Positions 1 through 8,598 of a stretch of DNA of 64,000 nucleotides are shown piece by piece. The notes beneath the pieces were generated by a model. That model saw only the letters and a list, made by a program, of their open reading frames with translations. It ran no database searches and had not been told where the DNA came from. Every line of letters starts with the position of its first letter. Within the stretch, counting starts at the first letter, position 1. Made by a program: the position numbers and the translations under genes. The DNA comes from Nostoc sp. JL34 (GTDB lineage: Bacteria > Cyanobacteriota > Cyanobacteriia > Cyanobacteriales > Nostocaceae): NCBI RefSeq assembly GCF_017114945.1, contig NZ_JABXKQ010000150.1, positions 1-64,000 on the forward strand, in the 5' to 3' direction.

Positions 1-81
1 ATGGTTCGATAGCTTTCTTGTCGATTCCCTCAACGAAAAATTGTCCGGAGTATTGTGACATCTACTTTTGATAATGTAAGG

Positions 82-246
82 GCGGAAGTTGCTACAGCCT
101 GCGCGAAACACTCAAACGTGAAGGCAGAAATTGCTACAGACTGCGCAAAACACCCAAACGTGAAGGCGGAAGTTACTACAGTTCAGGCGGAAGTTGCTAC
201 AGCGTGCGCGAAACACTCAAACGTGAAAACGGAAGTTGCTACAGCC
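82..246. repeat. 42-bp tandem repeat (minisatellite)
   Basis: A unit of about 42 bp beginning gcggaagttgctacag recurs three times almost intact, with a half unit and a final partial unit. All are in register with one open + strand frame that begins at a GTG at 55 behind a ggag. That frame would give a 14-residue repeat (AEVATACAKHSNVK) and then runs on to 444 through the antisense of the small gene at 298-504. I therefore treat the open frame as a by-product of a repeat whose length is a multiple of three. A short secreted or structural repeat protein cannot be excluded. Confidence 0.75.
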
Positions 247-297
247 AAAGCAGATTGGAAATGGCTGGCTACGATGTTAGTCAAGCTGAAGACGGCA

Positions 298-504
298 TCA
301 AAGGGCTGTAGCAGACTGACTAATTTCAGTTGGCGGCCGTTTAATTTCTCCCTCGCAGTAACCCAGGTCGTACATACTAGCAGCTTGAGAATCTTCTTCT
401 GGTGCCAATTTAGCTTTTCCAGCCCAAGCATCAGATTTTCCTAAGTTAAACCAATCTTCATTAGTCATCCCTGAACCAAATGTGTTCTCCGTTGTTTTTG
501 TCAT
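298..504 (-). CDS. Small conserved-looking protein, 68 aa, unknown function
   Basis: The ATG at 504 is chosen over a longer upstream start because AGAGG lies about 8 nt before it and the protein then begins MTKTTENTFGSG. The product is a soluble, mostly polar 68-residue protein. It has two spaced glycine motifs, GKSDAWAGK near residue 20 and YDLGYCEGE near residue 45. The pattern loosely recalls small ribosome-modulation-factor-like proteins with repeated G-x-x-x-G helices, but this is only a visual resemblance. The coding end runs into the spacer before the 42-bp repeat array. It is convergent with nothing and 56 bp downstream of the photolyase stop on the same strand, so the two could be co-transcribed. 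Confidence 0.55.
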   Translation of the reverse strand: MTKTTENTFGSGMTNEDWFNLGKSDAWAGKAKLAPEEDSQAASMYDLGYCEGEIKRPPTEISQSATAL

Positions 505-560
505 TTTAAGTACCTCTACTGTACTGTTAAGTGACTGGTTCTGATATACCTTTACGATAC

Positions 561-2060
561 CTATAATTGGGCGTGCCAATCTTGAGCTTGTTGGCGGATA
601 GACTGTAATTCTTCAGGAGACATTTTATCCAAATTATTTAAAATAAAACTCATCCTTCCTTGAGACTTTAGTTGTTGGCGGTGTCGGTTAAGAAAATCCC
701 AATAGAAGAAGTTGAACGGACAAGCATTTTTACCCACACGTTCCTTATGGTTATAAACACAACTTTTGCAATAGTCACTCATTTTATTTATATAGTTAGC
801 AGAAGCAGCATAGGGTTTAGATGCCAACACACCTCCATCAGCAAATAAACCCATACCAATGACATTTGTCTGCATAACCCAGTCATAAGCATCAATAAAC
901 ACCGCATGGAACCAGTTTTCTACAGATTGTGGTGAAAGTCCGGCAATTAAAGCAAAATTACTCAACACCATTAGCCGTTGAATATGATGAGCGTAGCCAG
1001 TGCGTTCCACTTGCGTGAGAATCTGGTGTAGACAATTCATTTCGGTTCTACTTGTCCAGAAAAAATCCGGGAGCGGTTGTGTGTGGTTAAACCAATTTTT
1101 GTCTGAGTAATCTGCATCTACATAGTGATAGATGCCGTGCATATATTCTCGCCAACCCAACATCTGCCGAATGAAACCTTCTACACTATTTAAAGGCAAT
1201 TGCTGTTGGAAGTATGCTTGTTGTACGGCTTGAATTACCTCCATTGGTTGGAGTAACCCAATATTCAAATAAGGAGAAAGTAGCGCGTGCCACATTGTTT
1301 CTTCTCCCGTTACCATTGCATCTTGGTAAGGGCCAAAATGTGGTAGACGATTTTGAATAAACCAGTCTAATACTAGAAGTGCCTGTTGGCGATTTACTCC
1401 CCAGCGAAAAGGTTTTATTTCCCCATAAGTTGGGCAAGCAAGAGAATTAACTTGAGCAATGACATCGAGAGTAATTTCGTCTGGTTCAAACCATTGTGCA
1501 GGTGGTGTATTTAATTTATCTTTGGGTGGTTGACGATTTTCTTTATCTAAATTCCACTGTCCGCCGACTGGTTTATCTTTCTCCATTAAAATTTGGAAAC
1601 GTCGCCTTCCTTCCCGATAAAAGTCTTCCATTAACAGGCGCTTACGACCTGATGCCCAATTATTGAATTCTTCTGTACTCCACAAAAAATGATTGTTAGG
1701 AATCAAAGTAATTGGGCAAAAAAGTTCTAAATTTTGAATCATTTGGGTGAACGGTAGATCGTTCGGTGTCATCACCCGCAACTGAGTAATTTTATTTTCT
1801 TTAATCCATTCTTGGAGTGGTGTTGCAAAATCTTCAGCTATTTTGTAGGTTACTGAATATTTTAGTTGTTGCAATTCTTGGGCAAAATGCCTCATTGCCG
1901 ACCAAAGTAAGACTAACTTTTGCCGATGGTAAGGTCTTACTTGAACATGATGCAGTGACTCGATCAAAATTACTGGCACGTTTTCCTGATGAAAACAACT
2001 TTCTAAAGCTGCTTGTTTTACCCAAAGTTGGTCGCCTAATATCCAAATACCAATTGTCAT
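561..2060 (-). CDS. Cryptochrome/photolyase of the FeS-BCP type, probable (6-4) photolyase
   Basis: The 499-aa product begins MTIGIWILGDQL, the usual start of the deoxyribodipyrimidine photolyase-related family, so the ATG at 2060 is preferred to the GTG at 2072. FAD-binding helices lie in the C-terminal half (WFHAVFIDAYDWVM). Four cysteines at about C343, C431, C434 and C447 (C-x87-C-x2-C-x12-C) reproduce, to my knowledge exactly, the spacing of the [4Fe-4S] ligands of Agrobacterium PhrB. The protein is therefore predicted to carry FAD and an iron-sulfur cluster and to repair (6-4) photoproducts in blue light. A purely cryptochrome (photoreceptor) role cannot be excluded from sequence. Confidence 0.93.
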   Translation of the reverse strand: MTIGIWILGDQLWVKQAALESCFHQENVPVILIESLHHVQVRPYHRQKLVLLWSAMRHFAQELQQLKYSVTYKIAEDFATPLQEWIKENKITQLRVMTPNDLPFTQMIQNLELFCPITLIPNNHFLWSTEEFNNWASGRKRLLMEDFYREGRRRFQILMEKDKPVGGQWNLDKENRQPPKDKLNTPPAQWFEPDEITLDVIAQVNSLACPTYGEIKPFRWGVNRQQALLVLDWFIQNRLPHFGPYQDAMVTGEETMWHALLSPYLNIGLLQPMEVIQAVQQAYFQQQLPLNSVEGFIRQMLGWREYMHGIYHYVDADYSDKNWFNHTQPLPDFFWTSRTEMNCLHQILTQVERTGYAHHIQRLMVLSNFALIAGLSPQSVENWFHAVFIDAYDWVMQTNVIGMGLFADGGVLASKPYAASANYINKMSDYCKSCVYNHKERVGKNACPFNFFYWDFLNRHRQQLKSQGRMSFILNNLDKMSPEELQSIRQQAQDWHAQL

Positions 2061-2234
2061 TGTTAGTACCACGAATATCTATAACTACATAAACATAGAT
2101 TAGTCTTTATCTCTAGGGCGTGGGGGAGTTGCGACGAAGTAATGTAAGAGCGATCGCATCAGTGTTGGCTATAAGATTTTCTATTTTCATACCTTTTAGT
2201 ATAAAAATCACTTGACAACATGAGTTAAAAGGTG

Positions 2235-2339
2235 ATGTCACTTTCATACCGATTGGTAAATAAATTACTCGCCGCCAGCCCTGCCGCTTTCTACGTCACC
2301 GAAAGGATGCTTGATATCGAAGGCGGCTACAGCGCTTAA
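2235..2339 (+). pseudogene. Remnant of the C-terminus of a short-chain dehydrogenase
   Basis: A 34-codon frame ends FYVTERMLDIEGGYSA and stop. That ending is the classical end of SDR enzymes (YVTG.VLDVDGG). There is no Rossmann fold upstream, so only the tail survives. It lies 51 bp before an intact SDR gene on the same strand and shares its unusually GC-rich codon use. Both may have arrived together, or one may be left from a replaced copy. The spacer 2073-2390 holds nothing else apart from a possible operator at 2247. Confidence 0.5.
2247..2258. promoter_or_regulatory. Short palindrome, possible TetR-type operator
   Basis: TACC-GATT-GGTA is an inverted repeat with perfect 4-bp arms, of the kind bound by some TetR regulators upstream of SDR genes. 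No tetR gene lies next to it in the window, so the site may be orphaned. Such a short palindrome can also occur by chance. Confidence 0.25.
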
Positions 2340-2390
2340 GTATAGGTACTATCAAAACTCATACTCAACTCATTCAAGGGAGTCATTACC

Positions 2391-3146
2391 ATGTCACAGA
2401 AACTCACAGGAAAAATTGCACTTGTTACTGGCGGCAACAGTGGCATTGGACTCGCCACAGCAAAGCGGTTCGTAGGAGAGGGGGCGTATGTCTTTATTAC
2501 AGGTCGTCGTCAAGACGGACTTGATGCTGCGGTCAAGGAGATCGGTGAAAATGTTACTGCTGTTCAGGGTGACGTGTCGAATCTCGCCGATCTCGATCGC
2601 CTTTACGCCACGATTAAAGAGCAGAAAGGACGCCTTGATATCCTCTTTGCTAACGCAGGTGGCGGCGAGTTTGTGCCGCTCGAACAAATCACCGAGGCGC
2701 ACTTCGACAAGTATTTTGGCATCAACGTCAAAGGTACGCTTTTCACCGTCCAGAAGGCACTGCCGCTGATGCCTGCTGGTGGATCGATCGTCATCAACGG
2801 GTCGATGGTATCAATCAAGGGCATACCAGCTTTCAGCGTTTATGCTGCTACCAAAGCAGCCCTGCGATCGTTCGCACGCACTTGGTCAGTCGATCTCAAA
2901 GGCCGCCAAATCCGAGTCAATGTTGTCAGTCCTGGGACGGTGATCACACCTGGCTACAAAACCGAACTCGGTATGAGCGACGAGCAAATTGAGCAAATGA
3001 AGGCGGACACCGCTACCACCACGCCTTTGGGTCGCCCAGGCACACCCGACGAAATCGCCAAGGCAGTCTCTTTTCTTGCCTCCGATGAGAGCAGCTACAT
3101 CACTGGCATCGAATTGTTTGTCGATGGTGGCACAGCGCAAATCTAA
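2391..3146 (+). CDS. SDR family NAD(P)-dependent oxidoreductase
   Basis: A 251-aa classical short-chain dehydrogenase of standard length. The nucleotide-binding motif TGGNSGIG is at residues 13-20, NAG at 88-90, and the catalytic residues are S138, Y151 and K155 (YAATK). The tail ends in the usual [11 protein letters not shown]. Two arginines after the second strand (TGRR) suggest preference for NADP(H). The ATG has a good Shine-Dalgarno (gggag) about 10 nt upstream. GC content and codon use are clearly richer than in the neighbours, with many C/G third positions, which suggests horizontal acquisition. The substrate cannot be read from the sequence. Confidence 0.93.
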   Translation: MSQKLTGKIALVTGGNSGIGLATAKRFVGEGAYVFITGRRQDGLDAAVKEIGENVTAVQGDVSNLADLDRLYATIKEQKGRLDILFANAGGGEFVPLEQITEAHFDKYFGINVKGTLFTVQKALPLMPAGGSIVINGSMVSIKGIPAFSVYAATKAALRSFARTWSVDLKGRQIRVNVVSPGTVITPGYKTELGMSDEQIEQMKADTATTTPLGRPGTPDEIAKAVSFLASDESSYITGIELFVDGGTAQI

Positions 3147-3189
3147 TTGCTTTTGGTTAGGGTAACTCGATAAAGCCAACTACCAAATT

Positions 3190-3981
3190 TCAGGCAATTT
3201 GAGTTACTTGCTGATTCACACGAGGACGGCCAAAGCGTTCCCAAGCACTCCCTCCTCGCAAAAATAGCTCTAAAAAGCGCAATGGTTCTCCTGAATCGCC
3301 TCTTGACCAACCGGAACTACCAGGAGCAAAAGCTAAGGTTCCTTCAGACACTTTGAAACTGCCATCAGAATACACTGCATCGCTGACCACATCTCCAATT
3401 CGGATCACGATCTTGCTTTGAGGCTCCAAGTTAACTGTATGGGCCCCAATAGTTGTTTTGATATTGCCGTAGCCATCAATCCAGGCAATGCGATCTGGTG
3501 GAATATCTGGGATTTGCTCACTCTTCAAGCTATCTCCCAGAATACTAAAATCTTCATTCATAATGGCAGCCGCAGCCGGAGGAAACACATCTCGTGAGCG
3601 AAACTGCGATCCACCACGAGAAACGTTGACGACTCGCAACTCCTTTGTATAGTCTTTGATAAAGGAGAGAGTGTAGCCTGCATTCACACCTACTACTTTT
3701 ACACCATTGGATAAAAGGGCATAAGTTAGTCCTTCACCTTCATTATCTCGACGGGCTTCAGGATCATCTTGACGAGGCGCACAGTTGTGATAAATTAGGC
3801 GATCGCTAGGGCCTGGGTTAAGTCCTAGTTGGGCAATCCAGAATCCCGTTGCTAAGGTACTGAATGCTGGAACCGAAAGCAAATGAATTTGGGCATGGGG
3901 AAAAGTCATCAGCAGACGTTGTGTGACTTCAGTAAATGCCGGATCTCCTGTACCGTAGTCTGCAATGACGCAGATAAACAT
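3190..3981 (-). CDS. SAM hydroxide adenosyltransferase (DUF62, chlorinase/fluorinase-like)
   Basis: The 263-aa protein belongs to the SAM-dependent chlorinase/fluorinase fold family. Enzymes of this family in non-halogenating organisms hydrolyse S-adenosylmethionine to adenosine and methionine with hydroxide as nucleophile. Visible landmarks are the N-terminal DYGTGDP, an IYHNCAPR segment in the middle, and WIDGYGNIKTTI at the start of the C-terminal beta domain (about residue 165). The length fits the family. It is convergent with the SDR gene (43 bp apart) and divergent from the Hsp70-like operon, with 95 bp between starts. Which nucleophile is used was inferred from the general family, not from diagnostic residues. 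Confidence 0.85.
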   Translation of the reverse strand: MFICVIADYGTGDPAFTEVTQRLLMTFPHAQIHLLSVPAFSTLATGFWIAQLGLNPGPSDRLIYHNCAPRQDDPEARRDNEGEGLTYALLSNGVKVVGVNAGYTLSFIKDYTKELRVVNVSRGGSQFRSRDVFPPAAAAIMNEDFSILGDSLKSEQIPDIPPDRIAWIDGYGNIKTTIGAHTVNLEPQSKIVIRIGDVVSDAVYSDGSFKVSEGTLAFAPGSSGWSRGDSGEPLRFLELFLRGGSAWERFGRPRVNQQVTQIA

Positions 3982-4076
3982 TCTGCTCCTCCTTTTGATG
4001 GGTAGTAATTTGCAATCAACCTAATTCATAATGAGAAATTATGAATTATTCGGTCATTATGTGATTACTGGGTGAA

Positions 4077-5036
4077 ATGAAAAAACGATTGTTCATTTCA
4101 CTCCTAATTAATAACGTTAAAGTCTTAGTCAATGCAATGAAAACAATCACTTCACTTTTTAGCGAAGAACGCAACCAACTCCAGATAGATATTGATAACA
4201 CAATTGGCATTGAGCAAATAGTTAAACTGGTTCAAAACCGACTCGATAATCTCGAAAGAATTTACATTGAAAAGCTTAATTTGGCTCAAGTTCGTCTGGC
4301 TTCTTTTTTCCTGGATACGCTGCGGCAGTCTATCGCCACTCTGGCTGCGGCTAACTATCTTCAAGTTGCTCCAACCGAACAAAGGCAAATTACTAATACA
4401 GGCACAAAGTTGTTTAGCAGCAGATTAATCTTGAAACTACTACAAGGACTAGTTTATATAGGCATCTTAGGTTCGTTGTTTTCTTTAACTAAAACTACCC
4501 CAGGTGCGTGGATGGCTATCTTATTAACTTCTCTACTTATAGGACTAGAAATTGTACTTCAACTCGAATTAAAGAATCAGCAAAATAATTCTATATCTGA
4601 AGGACTATTGGAATTACCTCAACCGATTCTTAGGGTTGATAGCAAAGTATTTCTAGATTGCCTTGGCGATGCTCTCAACACTATCGACCTAGCAGTGGCT
4701 AGAGTAGAAGAATCAAATAAACATGAAGGCGATCTAGCAATAGAAGAACTGCCAGAGTTATTGAATTTTCTGCAAAGACTAATGGGCGCATCCAAACTTG
4801 ATAAACCCCAAATGGCTCATGAACTGGCGAAACTTCTGCCACAGATTTTAATGTCTCAGGGAATTAACGCTCAAATTTACCGATCGAATAGCGATCGCGA
4901 GTATTTTGACTTTGAGCCAAGTATCGACCCCGATACCAAAGAACACGTGACTCTAACGCCGGCTTTGTTAAAAGGCGATCGCTTGATTAGACGCGGTAGG
5001 GTAATTGAGCCAGCATATTCCTCTGCTAGAGAATAA
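4077..5036 (+). CDS. Membrane protein with GrpE-like C-terminal segment, partner of Hsp70-like ATPase
   Basis: A 319-aa protein with no family I can name with certainty. Residues 25-95 form a predicted helical/coiled region. Two membrane helices follow at about 118-138 and 144-163, then an acidic helical stretch. The last 50 residues (EYFDFEPSIDP..., LLKGDRLIRRGRVIEPAY) resemble the beta domain of GrpE, the nucleotide-exchange factor of Hsp70, which typically has FDPxxHEAV and GYxLxDRVLRPAxV. It sits 14 bp upstream of an Hsp70/actin-fold ATPase. The working inference is a membrane-anchored exchange factor for that ATPase. A second start at 4137 is possible but has no ribosome-binding site. 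Confidence 0.7.
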   Translation: MKKRLFISLLINNVKVLVNAMKTITSLFSEERNQLQIDIDNTIGIEQIVKLVQNRLDNLERIYIEKLNLAQVRLASFFLDTLRQSIATLAAANYLQVAPTEQRQITNTGTKLFSSRLILKLLQGLVYIGILGSLFSLTKTTPGAWMAILLTSLLIGLEIVLQLELKNQQNNSISEGLLELPQPILRVDSKVFLDCLGDALNTIDLAVARVEESNKHEGDLAIEELPELLNFLQRLMGASKLDKPQMAHELAKLLPQILMSQGINAQIYRSNSDREYFDFEPSIDPDTKEHVTLTPALLKGDRLIRRGRVIEPAYSSARE

Positions 5037-5050
5037 TAGACAATAAGGAT

Positions 5051-6973
5051 ATGGAAATTTTAGAAACAATCGGTTTTGATTTGGGACACGGTGAAACGGC
5101 TATAGCTAAAGCGATCGTGGAAAGCATCGAACCTCCCCAGATGCTAGAGATTAATAACAAGAAGAACCAAATTACAGCTCTTGGTTGGCATCCCAAACTC
5201 GGTTATCTTGTCGGCGAACAAGCATTAATTCAAGCTGGTGTTACCCAACTGACAATCTCTTTCAAGCAAAAACCCAACAACGATCCTAAATATCGGGAAA
5301 CAATTAGCACGTTTGTGGCAACCTACTACCGCCTTTTGAAAGAAAGTAACCAACTCGTAGGTGGAGAAGGGAGCTATTTTTACATTGGTTGCCCTTCAGG
5401 GTGGACAGTTAGTGATCGCACCGAATACCAAAAGCTACTTCAAGAAGCTGGCATTCCCCAACTCAATGTTGTACCCGAATCGCGGGCTGCTTTCATGCAA
5501 GCCAAGGAAGCCGGGAAGTTGGAGTATGACAAACTTCTGGCATCGGTGCTAATTGTCGATATTGGTTCTTCAACCACAGATTTTACTTTGGTTAAAAGTT
5601 TAGAAGAAATCCCGATAGATTTCGGGAGTAATACTTTAGGTGCATCCCTAATAGACAAAGCTATTTTTGCTCGGACTCTTGCCAACCACGAACAAAAAGC
5701 ATTACTGGAAAAAGTATTTAAAGAATATCCGCATCACCAAGCTCGTTGTGAACTTGCTTGCCGCAAAGCTAAAGAAGATTACTTTTCTAATGAACAGTTA
5801 TACAGCGATCCTGAATCCTTTGCGCGTGGCTTCGAGTCGATCAACGAACAGATTTATTTTATTCCCCAAGTGAATAAATTGCTGATGGAGGAAATTTTAA
5901 ATCAACCCTTACCTGAACTGGAAAATCATAGTTGGATTAAATCATTTCGCAACTCTTTAAAGGAGGCAAAAGAAAAACTGGAAAAACTTGGAATCGTGCC
6001 GCAACTTGTGCTGATGACTGGCGGTGCATCTCGCATGAAGTTCACGCACGTTCTTTGTCAGGAAATGTTTCCCGAACCAGAAACCCTGCTTCGCCCCGAT
6101 CCAGAACCGGAACGGTGTATTGCAATGGGTTTAGCACGAGTAGGACGATGGGATCTGCGTGCTGCTGCTTTTAAGCAAGAAGTCAACAAACTATTTACCT
6201 CAAACAAGCTTAAAGGTTTGATTGAAAAGCATATCCCGGAGTTAATCGAATCATTAACTAAGCCTTTGACAGATGGCTTGATTGTCAACGCAGTTAAACC
6301 AGCTTTAAAAGATTGGCAAAAAAACAAAATACGGACTTTAGCCGATTTGGAAATAGCTTTGATCGGTCGGGCAGAACAGTGGCTCAAAAGCGAACGCGCT
6401 GTGCAGATAATTAATTATCAATGCGCTTATTGGTTTAGCAATAAAATCCAACCCGATTTAGCCGCACAAACCGATCCAATCTGTCGAAAGTTTCAGATAC
6501 CTAGAAGCAGCTTAAGGTTCGAGGATAGTATTGACCCAAATTTTGTTAACCCAGAGTTACAAATTGGAGATGCTATTCTGGCTGATACAGTAGCGTTTAT
6601 CGTCAATGTCGTAATTGGTGGAGGCGCTGTGGCTAGCATCATCACTCTCATCCTAACTGGACATTTAACCTGGCCGATTGCACTAGTATATGGGGCTTCG
6701 GTGATGGCGGCAGGAATGGAACTAAATCGTAAGACTGTTCAAGAAGTAATTAAAACAAAAGTGGATGTACCTAGTTGGATTCGTTCTAATTTTTTGAGCG
6801 ACAAAAAAATTGAAGATATGTGCGAGCAAATAAAGCCTGAGTTAGAGAAAGTTCTTCAAGAACAACTGACAGCAAATCAAGAGGCTTTTGACAAACTGAT
6901 TGTCAAAGTTGAGCAAGGACTTCAAAAAAGCCTTTCCACCAAGGTTCAATCTTGCATAATTCTGATTCAATAG
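5051..6973 (+). CDS. Hsp70/actin-superfamily ATPase with C-terminal membrane hairpin
   Basis: A 640-aa protein. Residues 1-365 carry the actin-fold nucleotide-binding signatures: phosphate-1 GFDLGHGETA (8-17), phosphate-2 VDIGSSTTDF (169-178) and adenosine motif LMTGGASRM (321-329). There is no classical DnaK substrate-binding domain. Instead a helical region (370-500) leads to two hydrophobic segments at about 513-536 and 540-556 and a charged coiled tail. It lies 14 bp behind the membrane protein with a GrpE-like tail, so the two are probably co-transcribed and function together at a membrane. The client is unknown. It could alternatively be a filament-forming ParM-like protein. Confidence 0.82.
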   Translation: MEILETIGFDLGHGETAIAKAIVESIEPPQMLEINNKKNQITALGWHPKLGYLVGEQALIQAGVTQLTISFKQKPNNDPKYRETISTFVATYYRLLKESNQLVGGEGSYFYIGCPSGWTVSDRTEYQKLLQEAGIPQLNVVPESRAAFMQAKEAGKLEYDKLLASVLIVDIGSSTTDFTLVKSLEEIPIDFGSNTLGASLIDKAIFARTLANHEQKALLEKVFKEYPHHQARCELACRKAKEDYFSNEQLYSDPESFARGFESINEQIYFIPQVNKLLMEEILNQPLPELENHSWIKSFRNSLKEAKEKLEKLGIVPQLVLMTGGASRMKFTHVLCQEMFPEPETLLRPDPEPERCIAMGLARVGRWDLRAAAFKQEVNKLFTSNKLKGLIEKHIPELIESLTKPLTDGLIVNAVKPALKDWQKNKIRTLADLEIALIGRAEQWLKSERAVQIINYQCAYWFSNKIQPDLAAQTDPICRKFQIPRSSLRFEDSIDPNFVNPELQIGDAILADTVAFIVNVVIGGGAVASIITLILTGHLTWPIALVYGASVMAAGMELNRKTVQEVIKTKVDVPSWIRSNFLSDKKIEDMCEQIKPELEKVLQEQLTANQEAFDKLIVKVEQGLQKSLSTKVQSCIILIQ

Positions 6974-7055
6974 CGGTAGTTAGTGAGGCACAACAACAAT
7001 TATTCTAAATTTTCTGCTTCTGAGTGAATTAAATATGTAAAATGCTCAAAAGTCA

Positions 7056-7880
7056 ATGATTAAAACAATAATTTTCTTTCTGATCATTGGGCTAATTCTC
7101 GCTGGGATTTTACTCAATCCGATTCTGGTAAAAAGGCGAAGAAATCGGTTAAAATCTCGTCCTTTCCCCCCACTTTGGAATGCCATTGTTGAGAATAATC
7201 TTCCCATTTATCTCTGTCTTTCCCCAGATGAAATCAGACGACTTCAGGGACATATTCAAGTATTCTTAGCAGAAAAGCAATTTATTGGCTGTAGAGGATT
7301 ACAGGTGACAGAGGAAATGAAACTTACCCTTGCATCTGTCGCCTGTTTACTCCTACTAAATGAACGTGGGCAGTACTTCCCCAGACTTCGTTCAATTCTG
7401 GTGTATCCTAACGCTTATTTTGTTCAGGAAACAAATTCCGTTGGAAAATATGTTGTTGAAGAAAGGCGTGTAGCAAGATTGGGTGAATCGTGGACAAATG
7501 ACCAAGTAGTGGTGTCTTGGGAACAGGTGAAACAAGACATTAATAACTGGAGAGATGGACGTAACGTTGTGCTTCATGAATTTGCCCATCAATTGGATCA
7601 AGAGGATGGTAAAGCTGAAGGAGTTCCGATACTGCAACATAACTCTGACTATGCTATTTGGGCGAAGGTGATGACAGAGACATATCAGCAACTTTGTAAT
7701 GATGTTCTACAAGGTGCAAAGACAGTAATGGATAGCTATGGCGCAACGAATCCCGCAGAATTTTTCGCCGTAGCAACTGAAACATTCTTTGAGAAACCGC
7801 ACCAATTGCTGTCCAAGCATCCGTCACTTTATGAGCAACTGCAACGTTACTATCAATTAGATCCTGTGCAATGGATTTAA
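7056..7880 (+). CDS. MtfA-family zinc metallopeptidase, membrane-anchored
   Basis: A 274-aa protein beginning with one membrane helix (residues 3-24), followed by a cytoplasmic M90/MtfA-type peptidase domain. The zinc site HEFAH is at 174-178, and a downstream NPAEFFAVATETFF (232-245) supplies the third ligand (a glutamate). The E. coli homologue MtfA cleaves or binds the regulator Mlc. Cyanobacterial relatives have no defined substrate. It follows the Hsp70-like gene after 82 bp on the same strand, so a proteostasis link is possible but not shown. Confidence 0.88.
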   Translation: MIKTIIFFLIIGLILAGILLNPILVKRRRNRLKSRPFPPLWNAIVENNLPIYLCLSPDEIRRLQGHIQVFLAEKQFIGCRGLQVTEEMKLTLASVACLLLLNERGQYFPRLRSILVYPNAYFVQETNSVGKYVVEERRVARLGESWTNDQVVVSWEQVKQDINNWRDGRNVVLHEFAHQLDQEDGKAEGVPILQHNSDYAIWAKVMTETYQQLCNDVLQGAKTVMDSYGATNPAEFFAVATETFFEKPHQLLSKHPSLYEQLQRYYQLDPVQWI

Positions 7881-8074
7881 ATTACAGTGGATTACAAGTT
7901 ATATGAAGTCCGGTTAATTACTTATGATTACCGCATCCGTGCAAAAGTCAGGAAAACCTCTTTCTCCCTGCTCCCTGCCCCCTGCACCCCTGCGGTCTAA
8001 ATGATAAGTACTTTACCCGAACATGATATTAGTGCTGCTTGAACACTCATATAGCTGCATTTTGTCGATCAGTC

Positions 8075-8575
8075 CTATTTCACCGCTCGATCGCAGAGTG
8101 CGATCGTGAACACTGCTGCTGCCGCCAGTGCTGATATTGTGCGAACATGGTTCCAGATTGTCCAGTTGGTTAGGTATCTAGCCCATAGGTTTGCGCCTTC
8201 AGTGCTGTCCGGTTTAGCGATCGCCAGCGCATCATTCAGTGGTACATTAAACGCGATCGTCACTAGAACGGTGCCAATGAGATAAAGCAGGCTGCCGACA
8301 AGTAAGTAGGCAGCACCATGTTGATGCCACCTTAACACCGAGGAAACCGCTAGAAACATGCAAGCCGCAGCCGTTCCAAAGAGTGCCACCATAAACAACG
8401 GATTGATCGCCGTGATATTAATAGATTGCATGGCGGTAATACCCTCCTTCGGTTGGAGTCGGGTAAGGGCATTCATCACAAAAGTCGAAAAGGCAAAGAA
8501 GACACCAGCCACCAGCCCGCAGCCTAGTGCCGAGAACAGCTTCAATGCGAAAAGCAAGTTATTAGTGGTTGTCAT
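8075..8575 (-). CDS. DUF1772 (anthrone oxygenase-like) membrane protein
   Basis: The ATG at 8575 is preceded by AGGAG with ideal spacing and the protein then begins MTTTNNLLFALKLF. The longer frame overlapping the methyltransferase gene is therefore rejected. The 166-aa product has four hydrophobic helices and the family pattern of an N-terminal GVFFAFSTFVMNALTRL and a C-terminal NxWxxWNHVRTxSAL. Some fungal members of the fold act on anthrones in polyketide pathways. The bacterial members are functionally undefined. It lies 23 bp downstream of the methyltransferase gene and probably shares its transcript. Confidence 0.85.
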   Translation of the reverse strand: MTTTNNLLFALKLFSALGCGLVAGVFFAFSTFVMNALTRLQPKEGITAMQSINITAINPLFMVALFGTAAACMFLAVSSVLRWHQHGAAYLLVGSLLYLIGTVLVTIAFNVPLNDALAIAKPDSTEGANLWARYLTNWTIWNHVRTISALAAAAVFTIALCDRAVK

Positions 8576-8598
8576 AAAGTCTCCTGTGACTATTTGCC

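Noticed and set aside
82-246. Regularly spaced repeats suggesting a CRISPR array
   Set aside because: The units are contiguous 42-bp tandem copies without unique spacers, and no cas gene is near.
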